A DNA stretch of 64,000 bases. Origin: Rhabdornis inornatus (taxonomy: Eukaryota; Chordata; Aves; Passeriformes; Rhabdornithidae). Location of the stretch: assembly GCA_013397075.1 (NCBI GenBank), contig VWZS01010864.1:62001-126000 (forward strand). The letters are read 5' to 3'. A program made the position numbers and the translations under genes. The notes beneath the pieces are model-generated. The model was given only the letters and a program-made list of their open reading frames with translations. It was not told the origin of the DNA and ran no database searches. Positions 1 through 11,210 of this stretch are shown one piece after another. Numbering within the stretch: position 1 is the stretch's first letter; every line of letters begins with the position of its first letter.

Positions 1-612
1 GAGTCAATACCCTCACTCCTGACAGGGACGACTTGTGTCAGAGCAGAGGGATGGGTCAAAGGAGCTGCTGCCACAGGCATCCCATGCCAGCCCATGTTCT
101 CCCAAACCATGGGAAGCCTACACCAGAGCACAGGGTAATTGGTGGATTCTGCAGACATCAGATGCTTCTGTGATGGAAACGAGATGCAAAGCAGAAGAAA
201 GAAAGATAGGGCTTTTCTTCTGGTAGGTTTACTAGAGCAGCTTACAGACAGGTGCAAAAAAGTATATCATCCAAATCCGAGACAGAAAAGATGGTGCAGA
301 AAGCCTACAGAAGAAAATGCTGTTAGTTTTTCTGACTGGCTATGGAGGGATTGTGCCTATACTCCAACTCAGCAAGCTGTTACGACTACAAAACCAATAG
401 ACAGAAATAGAAATAGAAGTAAACTTAAGTATCAAAGAAGCTTCAACCAAATGCTGACGTGAACTACTTTTTTTCACTTCTATGAGTGAGAATCTTTGAA
501 AGAATGTTCCAGTCTTAGCCTTCGGACAATGAGATTCTGTTTAGAACACTTTCCCCTTTTCTCCAGTCATCTACGCACTAAAAACAATACCACTATGTGA
601 GAGAAATACTAC
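1..612. other. Left-edge sequence, probably CEP78 intron
   Basis: AT-rich with two short plus-strand open frames (35-226, 139-462) that have no recognisable homology. I searched the minus strand by eye for the next CEP78 segment and did not find it. It is taken as intron following the probable exon at 613-658. Confidence 0.5.
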
Positions 613-658
613 CTGAATCTTCACTGGCAAGTCTCCAGCACAGTCCACTGCCCCACCT
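613..658 (-). CDS. CEP78: Probable CEP78 exon, residues 402-417
   Basis: A 46-nt candidate with a very good polypyrimidine tract and acceptor (TTTTTTCCCCCTAACTTCAG) and a CAG|GTAGTA donor. The phase fits the phase-2 donor at 1595 and gives R-GGAVDCAGDLPVKIQ. Only the end (PVKIQ) resembles the human GFPVTVTVE segment, and the human stretch here is about 10 residues longer. It could instead be a non-orthologous or alternative exon. Confidence 0.45.
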
Positions 659-3600
659 CTGAAGTTAGGGGGAAAAAATAAAAAAACAAAAGCATACGTT
701 TGAGGAAAATAAGTTTATAATGTTCCAAAGACAAGATTCTAGGACAGATGAAGAAGAGTAAATAAACAACATCAGACACTGCACTATATCCCTTTAAGCC
801 ATCATTATATTCTCATTTTGATTAGCACTCCCTACTTTATCATGATTTAGAGCAACACTACTGGATGCTAACATTACTATATTCAATAGGCATCTTACTT
901 AGTAAATTATTTTGAAAGAAAGTCAACAGGAGAGTTTGGTGTTCAGCATTTTGAAAAACAAGCTTAATGACCACAGTTACAACAGAGCATTAAGTAACTT
1001 TTTTTGTTTAAATAGTTATATAGTCTCTATTTTGAGAGGTCAAAATCTAGGGAATAGATTTAAAAAAAACCCAACCAAACAAAAACTGTTTCAAAAAGCA
1101 TGCGTAAAATAAAAGCTTCCACGTGTAAAGTTTTTTTCGGTTTTATTTTAATTTACAGGTCTTGATGACCACAACAATTATGCTGGTATTGGGTGAGGCG
1201 AAGCAGAAAAAAGAGGCAGGAAAATACCTAAGAACCTTGAACTGGATCTCAAACCAACTATACTAAAAGTTTAGAACATTAACTTGCCTCTTCACCTATG
1301 AGACATCAATTATTATTAACAAAGGAACAAGCAGATAAGGAAGGTTTGGTTGTGGTGGGGTTTTTTGCTGCCTATGAATATTTCTATGGCTATCATATAT
1401 TTTTGCGTATTTTAAATACTTACTAGAGAAGAATTTATGTAAAATCCTCAAAACTTATATAAACAGAAAGAACTATGATGACATTCTATGTGTAACTTTC
1501 AAATAGTATTTTAAAAAGCTAACATTGCTCTCTACTGTATTTATCATGCAAGTTTTATGGTTCAGTATTTTCCCTTGTACTACGAAAACCTCACCTGCAT
1601 CTCTTTGCACGTTCTGCAGTCCGCCAAGGAAGAAAGCCTCTTGTGCCTGGTGGTAGTGGTTTTGGTGAGTAACTCTCTCTCATAGCAGAATTTTTTTTCC
1701 CGGGACTTATAGATTTTTTAGATGATAATCCTGGATTGCAGATCAAGATAAGAAGAAAAGAGAATTCATTATACCTTATTATTCACACCCAAATTCACAG
1801 GTTACTGTTCATAAAATTTCCTATGTAATAATAAGGACTGTAGGAAATCTGCTATTTAGTCTAATTTTACTAAGGTGTCCAAAAACTTGCAATTATAAGC
1901 TGTTACACTTAACTGCTGTTAGGTTGATGAAAGGCAAGCTGGTTTTCAAAAAAGGAGGTAAAGCTTTGTAGCAGAAGAGGTTTATTCACGTTACTAATTT
2001 CAGATATCTAATTACATCGTCTCATATCAGAATTTAGACTATCCATGTAGACAATAAAGGTATCTATGTGCTTCAAATTGCCCTCTAGTGGCTTTAGAGT
2101 GAAGAACATTCTTTTATTTACAGGCAAAATAATTAAAAATAAAGCTGATACTCATGCAGCTAGCTTGTACAGGACACCAGCAATCTCTTCTCTTCAGAGG
2201 ACTAATAAGAAAATGTAGGGTTCACTGGTCTAGTCTTTCGTTGTTTAGATCATACAGCATCAAAGTAGACCCAGCAAAGAAACCTAATGTGGATGGTCAC
2301 TCTACCTCACATTCTATCAAAGCCAGAAATTGGTAAGTCTAGAAAACTAATCACCTAATATTTACTACAGTTAAACTAGTGAGAACTCAGTTTATTGTTT
2401 CTCTGTCATCAATAAAATAACAGATTTTGTAACATATAGAAATGCGTAACTCAGTTAATGGGATTCAAAATCTCAATTTGTTCTGAACATAATAAACAGG
2501 ATAGTTTTCACCTTGACTCCCTCCTTCTCTTAAAAAGCCCCCCAAAACACATAAAAAACTCCCACACAATGAACAATCCCAGAACAGAAAAAAAGCCAAA
2601 CAAAAAAACCCACAAAATCCTCCACAATCACATTTGCCAAGCATTTTTTCTCCCACCACCACCACCCTGATCACCACAGTTTATTTGTACAAAGATTTCC
2701 TTTGATTTATGCTTACCTCTCTGCTTCCAGATAACTAGAGCAAAGACGAGAGACAGTGAAATGTACTACAGTAAAATTCTTAGTAGCTTACTGAAAAACA
2801 TTTAGTGTTGCAGCTATCAGTACTTAATTGTAAATATTCAAGATACCTATATTATTTTAAACATATTATTTATAGCAGCTTTACATGAAGTTGGAAAGAA
2901 AATCTTAAAACATTTTGTACATCAGTTAAAAAATGCATGTTTGTTTGTTCAGGCAGAGGACAGCCTGCTACAAAAAGGTTACAACAGCAGGAGAACTAGA
3001 CAACTTACTACTGCCAGGCTTTGCAGAAGTAAAAGCTTGTGGAGATACAGAATAAATACATGCAATGCTTCCACACATTTTAAAGTTAGCATATCCTACC
3101 ATTTTACCAGCCCTGTATCTAGCAGCACTAAAAACAAAAGCATGGTCCTATAGATACCAATGATGATAGAAGATGCATGATATAATTAAGAAGAAACAGA
3201 TTTTTTTTTTTTTTGGAGACCAGCGTTCTGTAAAACACTACATACCTTTTTTTAATTTAAGCTCTTACGCATTAAGATAAAATTCTCCAGGCAAAGTTTA
3301 CTATAGCCAGAAAGAACAAAGCATTACCAATACGAATAGTAGCTTTTCCTTTCCGACCACTTCCCAGGACAATAGTTCTTTTCTTTGGCTTAGTTCTCAA
3401 AGCATCTTTGGAAGGCGGAGATAGCAGCCACTTAAACTGGAATTTGTTGGGGTTTTTTTAAAGAAAAATAAATCCGTTTAGTAACTGGGAGTTGAAGAGG
3501 TGCTTATTTAAAATTAGAGTTAGCTTGTCAGATATAGAGCACACTGCTACTTACAGAAAACTTTATAAACTGTAAAATCTAGGAAAAAAACAACAGTCTC

Positions 3601-6600
3601 ACAAAGCCCAAATTCAAACACAGATGATAGTCTACATTACCAGAAACTGTTCCCAAAACACTACTGCAACATCCCATCCAATATCATCCTTCCTCCTGCA
3701 CAAAACAGTTATCCTTCTACAGCAAAAAAAAAACAGGATCAACCCTATGAAGAGGCAACTCTGATTTCTGCAATTCATCCTCAGAAATGACAATCCCCAG
3801 GAATGACTGGCTCAGGCCAAAGCTCTCCAGAGTAATAAAAGCTTCCCTAATGTGATTTTGTATTACTGATAAAGTCAGTAAACATGAAGTTTATTTTTAC
3901 TGCCTGTAATGAAAATTCATCCTTAAAAAGTAAAAGCCCTGAACTAAAATTAAGAGACAGTGATGATCAAAGGCCACAGCTGTACGTCAAACTTCATTTC
4001 CTTACAGCAACAGCTCTATTCCTAAAGGCTCTCCTTGCCCTGATAAAAAGTTTAATTACTCCTGGCAGACATTCTAAAATTACTCTGCACTTAATTTTCA
4101 GTGTGCATCACTAATACAGGGTCTAGTGCTGAAGCAGTCATTGAAGAAAACATACATGACATTAGCACAAAGCTTGTCTCACATAGTCCTAAAGTCCACA
4201 TAAGAGTACTAGGAAAAGTATGCCAGAGCTATTCTCATCTAAAGCATCAGAATGATTAAAATGCCATCACTGTGCGCTAACTAACCAAGTTTAATCCAAA
4301 TTTATCATTGTGAAGAAAAACTTTTTCTTTTCACTTTAGACCCAATCTTTGCTGTGTCTCCAGCTGTATCTAGTCCCCGTGCAAGCAAATTGATTATTTT
4401 AAATTAAAACACACCCAGAAACAGTAAAATTAAACTGCAAGCTTCTAAGAGCAAAAGTAATTTCGATTTTGTTTTACTAGACACCTAAAAGGGCAGCTTT
4501 ACTAGGTTAAACCTAAAGTTCATCTAGTCCATAGCATGTCCCATCTGGGTGCCTACTGCTGTTGCTGCACATCATCTAAGTATAAAGACAGCAAAATACA
4601 CACTGTTTTGAAAGCATCCTGTTTTGTAGACACCTTCAATGGATTTTCCCTTTAGCTATTCAGTCTCTCAGAAACTACACAAACTTTCACCACCTATTAC
4701 ACCTGGTCGTATCTATAATTACAGTTCACTATACTGCTACACAGTGCTGCTAAAATATATAGTTTTTGTTTCAGCAAAGGCAGCACTTAGCAGTAGACAA
4801 TTCTTCTTGCAAATCTAAAAATCAGCCCAGAAGAGAATCAACTACATGCTACTGAAAAAAATCAACCATTTTTTACGCAAAGCAGGATGGAAAGAAAGAC
4901 AGCTACGACTGGCTGAAACAGCAAAGCTACTTAGCAAGCCAGTGGTCGGTATTTCTTCATCCATGCTGTTAATGAAGTATGAAGAATTACTAGCACTGCC
5001 AATAAAATTTAAGATACCACACTAACTGGTTGAATATAAAACTAATGTCTTATGTCAAGTGATCTTTTAGTACATGGGAGATTTCCTAGAGTTGCTTCTT
5101 TCCATGGTTTGACTTTGAAATTATCATTACCATTTGCAGGCAGATGTTATTTTCACGTGATCCCTGTGACATTTTGCAAGTTTTGGTTGCATTTGCCAAG
5201 CAGAAAGAATACTTCTTCACAACCAACCTCAACTTCTCAAAAAAGGTCTTCTAGAGCCTGAAGCGGGGAACTGTATTAGTCCTCCAGAAATTCCCTACAC
5301 AAATTTTGAGTTTATTAGACAGTCCTTACACATCCACAGCTTTGCCTTTATTTAGTCTATTTGAAAACCAAAAAAGCATTAAATTCCAACACAAGAACTG
5401 GGATTGCTGGGACTCCTTTGGGAACTGAATCAGATTTCTGTGTATTTCAATAGTATACCTAATCATAAACGATCTAGATATTCAGTTTATGCACATTACT
5501 GTGAACTCTGTGTGAACTGGTAGACAAAGATGAAAGGGGGTACTGTACTTTAACTGAACTCTGTTTTCATCCATGATTTGCATTGGAAAGGACAGTCTTG
5601 AGCAACTTTAAAAAATGTAAGCTACGGAAGTTAGAGACAAGAAATAGGTTTTAAAATCGAGTGCTAAATTTTAAACTGCGGTTTCCTTTACTTTTTAATT
5701 AGAAGATATTACTACCATGTTGACAAGGACACATGTAGTAGAAACCCCTCCAACAGTCCTGGAGCAGTATTTAGTTAACATTCTGTGGTAATGCCCAAAT
5801 ACACACACATTTCTGTTTTTCTTTCCATTAAATGTATATCCAGGTTTTATTACATGTGAGAGCTTTAATTCTGTAAGAAATCATACAGAAAGCCCAATAC
5901 AGTAAAATGTTCATCATCGTGGTTTTAGGTTTTCCCTCAAATAGTGTTTTTTATTTGTACTGAGTCAAACTTCTGTTTACAACCAGAACAGTTGTTTCAG
6001 ATCCATTTCGAAAAAAGTCATCCTTAAAAAAATAAATGCAAAGAAAGCTACAAAGAAAACCCCAAACTCATTCCAAAATGTAAAACATACCTCTGAATCA
6101 GCACTCTTTCCATTCTTAAGAACTCTTTCAATAATGTTTTTCATCAGAACATGACCTAGAATGAATTAAAACACCTTATTAAGAATTTTCTCTAAGATTC
6201 AACTCTTTATGTGAACAAACAAATAAATAATTGAATAGTAAGTACACATTACCTATCCCACTTGTTTTCCCATTTTAAAAATATTTAGCAAATTACTGTG
6301 GCATGTTGTTTTTTCTTAAAAGCCATTTACCTTTCCCCATATAGTTACTGAAGTAGAAAAAAAAACCAACAACCTCACGAAGAGGATAAATGCAGACACA
6401 GATACATACCAATTAATGGATTTTTTCTTATGTCAAGTACCACTAATGTTGTATTAGTTTGAAGAGCATCTAATAATGACTTTGCTCCCTCATTGGATAT
6501 TCCACACTGCTGCAAATCAAGTGCTAAAATGTTTAGGGAGGCAAAAAAAAAAAAATCAGTGGAGGTATTACTGCATTTGGTTAGTAATTTAATTTAATAG

Positions 6601-9600
6601 TAGATATCTAAAAAATTAATCCTGCTGAAAACCTCCATTTCATAGAACATGAAGCATGAGAAATGAGGGCATTAAGATAACAGTCATCTGTAAAACTCCT
6701 GTAAAAACTGCAGTATTACTTTCAAAGACAACTACAACTTTTCAACGTCAAAAAATATCTGTTAGCATCGGGAGAGGAGGTAATATGAACCACTCTACAA
6801 CCACTGTGGGCAACCTGTGCCAGTGGTCAGTCACCCCCAAAGTAAGAAGGTTTCATCATGTTGAGGAAAAACCTCCAGTGTTTTCATCTCTGCCCAATCC
6901 ATCTTGCCTTGTCCCCAGGCACCTTTGGAAATAGTCTGTCTCCGTCTCCTTTACATCCTGCCTTCAGATACTTGTACACCTTGATCCCACTCTGGGCCTT
7001 CTCTTCTCCAAGGCACAGTCCCAGCTTTCTCTGCCTTTTCTGAAATCAGAGCTGCTTTAACCACTTTACTGGACTCTCTCCAGTAGCTCCAGTTCTCTCC
7101 TGTACCACAAATTCCATGGCCTTACTTGTGCTGAGTAAAGAGAAGAATCACCTCCCTCAACCTGCTCACAAAGTCTCTGCCAAATACACCCCAAACACCA
7201 CTGTACCTCTTTGCCACAAAGGCACTTCACTATTTCATGGACAGCTTGTTGTCCACCAGGATCTGCAGCACCCTTTCTGCACAGCTGCTTTCCAGTGACA
7301 TAGCTCCAGCATGTTCTAGTGCACAGAATTATTCTTGTCCAAGTGCAGGACTTTGCACTTCCTTTTTCTAAACTCCCAGAAGTTCCCATCAGCTCATTTC
7401 TCCAGTGTGCTGAGGTCCCTATGGATGGCAGCATATCCTTGCCTTTCAAGGGATCCAAGTAAGATTGACTGGTCTCTAGTTTGCTGGGTCCTTCTTCCCA
7501 GACTTCTTGAAAATAGGCATGACATTAGCTATCCTCCTCCAGTCCTCATGCACACCCTCCCAGTCACCATGATCCTTCAAAGACTACTGAGAGTAGCCTC
7601 AAAATTACATCATCCAGCTCCCTCAGCACTTGTGAAGGCATCCCATTAGGGCCTATGGACTGCCAGTTTGTTTAAATATTCTCTAATCTAATCCTCTTCC
7701 ATCAGTACAGATGTTATCTGTAAGCCGGCCTCCAATCATAAAATGAAGCTATAAAACAGGTATTTTTTTCCACATACTGAATGCTATGATTTACGCCACC
7801 ATCATAAGTAATTTTGTATAATTACTAGATACAGTGATAGATATACTGTAGAACAAATTCATTCTCAAAAATAATGAAGGACGATACTAGGTAACACAAC
7901 AGTATTCAGATACTTCAAAAGAGGAAGAGAGATTTCTTTAGAAAAAGGAGCACTCTTCCCAAGCTACATAGTGAGTTACCCCTCTGGCTGCAACCATTAT
8001 AACTGACAATTTTAAGTCTTCTGCCTGCCACTACTGCATTTTAAGAGATGCAGTTGTGAGACATAAGAGATAGTAGAAAAGATAGTAGTAGAGATATGGA
8101 GATCTTGCAGAAATCCTTACAGCAACTAGTAATAATCAGACGTAAAGTATACGGGGAATTTGCTGGAGCAGGCAAAGCTCTAAGTTATACAGAATATCTC
8201 AATATCTATACATCCATATACAGACACTATATAAGGAAACTCTGCTATATAAGGAATTACTCTGCTGTTCATTAGTAAAAGACTTAGGAATACCTTTTAG
8301 CCAAAGGTCCTCCCCTAGACAGTCTGCAAAGGCACTTGCTCCTCTATCTCCAACAAGCATGTTGCAGTTCAAAGTAATCCGCCTCAAACCTGTCATATAT
8401 TCAAGGTCAGGTCTCCTGTAACGTAGGCTTTCAGCCCAAGCTTCACCATGCCTTCTTATTGCCTGGTGCTTTGCAAACAAAGAAGTTGTTACCAAACGCA
8501 ATGGCAAAGCCATAATGGATAACATGATCACAAGTTACCTTTTTTTGTAAACCACATTCAATGGCTCAAATACTGGTATAAGAAATATATGCTGGTATAA
8601 GCACACCATTCCTGAGTCCACGAAACATAACTAATTTTTAAACTTTACCAGTAACTTGTATTTGTTGCGACTGCCCAGTTTGCAATGCAAATCACTAAAC
8701 TTGGCTACAAAGTTTTTTATCAACTTCTTCTGACAGACATTTTCAAGGCACATTGAATAGGAAATAAATACATACCACAAAATTTTGTGCTTTCATGGAA
8801 ATCACAATTAACACTAATTAAAACATAATACTAGGAGGAAAGTTACTGAAAAATTAATCAGTAGCTTCTAAACTGTAAACTTGATTATTCTTACCAACTG
8901 CTTCAGAATACTTCAGACATTTTTCAAAATTACTGACAATGAAAGCAGTACACCCAAAACAGGTGTCAGATATTTACAGGCCTAGTCCTCATTTAAAGAA
9001 TATACTCTATTATTTATGGTTTTACAAAGAAATGGCGAATATAAATCCCACACCAGTAAACTAAGCTCCTTTTGTCACACAAAACCACAGCTTTCATAAG
9101 CACGCACACTTAATTTTGGTATTCACACAAGCTCCTCATAAAGTGCCTTCATGGATTTTAGGCTTTAAAACAAAAGTAAAAAATTAAATTTATTAAGTTC
9201 TTAAAAACACTCCATTCTAAGAAAATTGATTAAATTACCTTTAATACATTTGCTATATGTTCTGCCCCTCGCCATGTGAGGTTACATGCTGTGAAGTTTA
9301 CAAATCTGATAGTAGCTGTATTCTTTATACTGTGACAGATTGCTGAAGAAAACAAAAGCATGCATGTTATCTAAGCACAGCATTTCCATATTATTAGAAT
9401 ACACTTCCTCAGTGGCCTATTAAGAGGCAGCTTTAACAGCCAAAAGCTTTAACCAAGAACTAGTGCTGAAATACAGAGTATCTTTCCAATACACTTAATA
9501 TGTTCTAAGTTTATACATTTCTAGTGCAAATGTTCAGCAAAGAATATCTGAACAAGCTAGAACATATTTGATTTCAGTTTACTTAAAGAAACTTAAACAA

Positions 9601-11184
9601 ATCAGGAAAGAGTAAAGAAATATGAATGCTATTTTAAGTAAAAGTATAAACATCATTATAAAGTAGTACAGTTATTTACTAGCCTAAAGTGAAGAAATTC
9701 AAGTCTTAAAATGCTACTGAGTTATGCAGAATAAAGTGAAGATTGTTCTTCAATCTCCATAGACAAATTCAAAATGGAATGGAAATACTGAAAAATTTGC
9801 TTACCTATTTGGAAACTTAAAGAGAGAAAAGTATATTTACAGGTTTTGAGTCTAAACTTACCTTCCAACCCTCCATCTCCAATTGGACAGTGGGCTAAAG
9901 AGACACTCTCCAGAGATGAAGCTGTGGTCAAGCCCTTCAGAAAAAAAAAAAAAAAAAAAAAGAAGACCAAATCACCCAAATATCTCAAACTCTGCTCCTT
10001 ACATGAAACTCTATGGGATTCAAACGAAGGTCAAAACAAGAAGGTCAAAACAAGCAAACCTTCAAGTTCAGTTTAAGGAGGTTCATTTCTTTAGCACAGA
10101 GAAAGCCTGCCTGGGCAACCAGCAGCAACCTCCCTTCCAAGAAGCCACCCACGAGAAACTGGAGCTTTTCAGTAACACATCTGAAGACGAGTTTTAATCT
10201 CCTTTGTGTCCCACAACTTCCCTTCTATCACATATGTGCACAGAGGTTTTTTCTCATGAGTGTATGTCATATGCCTCAAGCACACGGCAAAGATGTTGCT
10301 AAGATCTTTCTAGTAAGCCCTGGGATTCTGAGACATTCAGTCAAGACTAAGTTATACTAAATGTCTCAGCAGAATCATTCTATATGTATATGTAAAGACT
10401 ACACAAAGGTATCTTAGAAGAGAAATATCCTCGTCTGCAACAAATACTTACAAAGATTTGTTGCTACTATTCTTTGTTCTGGGCATGCTTTCCATTCATT
10501 TGTATACTATTATATTCTCACCTTTGTTAAAAGTGCTAGGTCTCTTTCCCTCAGAAGCAAACCCTGCAGTTCTAAATGTTTTAGTACATCTGATATACTG
10601 AGACAGCCTTTCACAGCTTTGCAAAGTTGTCCAGTCAAGTCTTTTGGCAGAGTTGCTGGAATTTTCCTTCTAAAGTAAGTTTTGTATCTTTCCACACCTA
10701 GTAAAAAAGGATAAACATCAGTAAAGAAAATAAGTAAACATTTTACATCAGTAAAATCCAGTCCTTATTAGCTTAAAAGCAATTATAATCATATCTTCCT
10801 TTTTTCATGTACTTTCTTAAATTAAAATAATTCCTCAGGCATAAAAATTTCTCCCCCTATGTATTCAATCACACAGTTTTATGCAACAATTCTAACATGC
10901 ATATATCAACATACTTATCTTTTATACAGACCTGATTCTTCAAGACCATGTTGATGTAAACTTCTTATTCCAATAGAAGTCAGAGTCTTATTATGCCTGA
11001 GAGCATTCAGAAGCGGTGCCCAATCAGTAGCTTTGATGTGATCTACAATCAGATCAACAGTATCACGAGTCACATTGGCCTTCACAGCTTTCAGTGGGAG
11101 AGAGCCTTGGAGTTCACAAAGATGTTCATAATGTGAGTAGAAATCCAGCATGCACCGTCTTCTTAATTTGACTGACTCAATCAT
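613..11184 (-). CDS. CEP78: CEP78, centrosomal protein 78 (partial; 9-10 coding exons, 3' end outside window)
   Basis: Joined minus-strand coding parts are 10932-11184, 10522-10697, 9862-9934, 9239-9342, 8294-8468, 6410-6523, 6091-6155, 3328-3436, 1595-1730 and probably 613-658: 1,251 nt or 417 codons with no stop and consistent phases. The product matches vertebrate CEP78 from the start methionine (MIESVKLRR) through ribonuclease-inhibitor-type leucine-rich repeats (about residues 95-300) to the conserved KGKATIRIG and [13 protein letters not shown] segments. CEP78 is a centriolar wall protein involved in ciliogenesis and in regulating the EDD-DYRK2-DDB1(VprBP) ligase; human loss causes cone-rod dystrophy with hearing loss. 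The human protein is roughly 690-720 aa, so the C-terminal coiled-coil half should lie left of position 1. I found no convincing further exon in 1-600. Orthology is strongly supported; the tenth exon is less certain. Confidence 0.95.
1595..1730 (-). CDS. CEP78: CEP78 exon, residues 357-401
   Basis: This exon is too interrupted by splice phase to show as a long open frame. Acceptor GCAATCCAG|GATTATC and donor GATGCAG|GTGAGG, 136 nt, phase 1 in and 2 out. It encodes LSSKKSISPGKKNSAM, RESYSPKPLPPG and [16 protein letters not shown], aligning with the human GLATKKPVSSGRKHS and [20 protein letters not shown] segments. Confidence 0.93.
1731..3327. other. CEP78 intron 8
   Basis: AT-rich intronic DNA between exons 8 and 9 with short poly(T)/poly(A) runs. 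No exon, RNA gene or clear transposon seen. Confidence 0.8.
3328..3436 (-). CDS. CEP78: CEP78 exon, residues 321-356
   Basis: Acceptor AAATTCCAG|TTTAAG and donor CGTATTG|GTAATG, 109 nt, phase 0 in and 1 out. It encodes FKWLLSPPSKDALRTKPKKR, then TIVLGSGRKGKATIRI. This is a basic linker that is conserved in CEP78 orthologues after the repeat domain. Confidence 0.94.
3437..6090. other. CEP78 intron 7
   Basis: The largest intron without a clear transposon, about 2.65 kb. Short open frames (3884-4114, 5052-5261) show no recognisable domains. Around 4500-4620 the text looks like an old degraded repeat, but I cannot assign it. Confidence 0.75.
6091..6155 (-). CDS. CEP78: CEP78 exon, residues 299-320
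   Basis: A short 65-nt exon, acceptor CATTCTAG|GTCATG and donor TCAGAG|GTATGT, phase 1 in and 0 out. It encodes HVLMKNIIERVLKNGKSADS then E, the helical cap after the repeats. Confidence 0.93.
6410..6523 (-). CDS. CEP78: CEP78 exon, residues 261-298
   Basis: A 114-nt exon with acceptor CATTTTAG|CACTTG and donor TTAATTG|GTATGT (phase 1 in, 1 out). It encodes ALDLQQCGISNEGAKSLLDA, then LQTNTTLVVLDIRKNPLI, the last clear leucine-rich repeat. Confidence 0.95.
6775..7710 (-). mobile_element. CR1 LINE remnant in CEP78 intron 5
   Basis: Minus-strand CR1, same orientation as CEP78. From 7710 downward it shows an RT N-terminal piece (VLRELDDVI and later CR1-type residues), then an apparent internal deletion near 7470-7440. 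Next come HRDLSTLEK, CKVLHLDKN, SLYSAQVRP and ELLERVQ, followed by 3'-region text. Many stops and frameshifts. The terminal 8-bp repeat of a full CR1 3' end is not clear. Confidence 0.85.
8294..8468 (-). CDS. CEP78: CEP78 exon, residues 203-260
   Basis: Acceptor TTTGCAAAG|CACCAG and donor CTAAAAG|GTATTC, 175 nt, phase 0 in and 1 out. It encodes the best-conserved stretch of the protein: RRHGEAWAESLRYRRPDLEY, then GLRRITLNCN and ASAFADCLGEDLWLK. The open frame runs past both splice sites, but homology stops at them. Confidence 0.96.
8469..9238. other. CEP78 intron 4
   Basis: AT-rich intron; nothing beyond splice signals recognised. Confidence 0.8.
9239..9342 (-). CDS. CEP78: CEP78 exon, residues 168-202
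   Basis: Acceptor TTTTCTTCAG|CAATC and donor TTAAAG|GTAATT, 104 nt, phase 1 in and 0 out. It encodes ICHSIKNTATIRFVNFTACN followed by LTWRGAEHIANVLK, matching the CEP78 repeat that contains the NFTxCNLTWxGA signature. Confidence 0.95.
9862..9934 (-). CDS. CEP78: CEP78 exon, residues 144-167
   Basis: A 73-nt exon encoding GLTTASSLESVSLAHCPIGD then GGLE, a classic leucine-rich repeat strand and turn. Acceptor CTGAAG|GGC and donor GGAAG|GTAAGT (phase 1 out). The 21-base poly(A) on the plus strand (9941-9961) is the polypyrimidine tract of this acceptor on the coding strand. Confidence 0.95.
9941..9961. repeat. Poly(A)21, poly(T) tract of the exon 3 acceptor
   Basis: An uninterrupted run of 21 A on the plus strand sits six bases upstream of exon 3 on the coding strand, so it serves as an unusually pure polypyrimidine tract. 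Such runs change length readily. Confidence 0.95.
10522..10697 (-). CDS. CEP78: CEP78 exon, residues 85-143
   Basis: Acceptor TTTTTTACTAG|GTGTGG and donor ACAAAG|GTGAGA; phase 1 in, phase 0 out, 176 nt. It encodes VERYKTYFRRKIPATLP, then the strongly conserved LCKAVKGCLSISDVLKHLEL and LLLRERDLALLTK. This is the first clear leucine-rich repeat unit of the domain. Confidence 0.95.
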
Positions 11185-11208
11185 TTCTTTTATGTGATAA
11201 ATTTCTTC
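10932..11208 (-). CDS. CEP78: CEP78 exon with start codon (CDS 10932-11184)
   Basis: The ATG lies at 11182-11184 and the exon codes for residues 1-84 plus the first base of codon 85. It matches the CEP78 N terminus: MIESVKLRR, then DFYSHYEHLCELQ and the DWAPLLNALRHNK block. The donor is CAG|GTCTGT after 10932 (phase 1). The exon does not start at a promoter: TTATTTTAG|GAAG gives an acceptor at 11209-11210, so 24 exonic bases precede the ATG. Those 24 bases are in frame and open (8 codons), so an upstream exon could in principle add coding sequence. The conserved start favours the listed ATG. Confidence 0.95.
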
Positions 11209-11210
11209 CT

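Noticed and set aside
7116..7649. Plus-strand frames near 7.1-7.65 kb
   Set aside because: Antisense of the minus-strand CR1 remnant.
9883..10360. Plus-strand frames of 76-115 codons across CEP78 exon 3
   Set aside because: Antisense shadows of a confirmed exon and its poly(T) acceptor tract.
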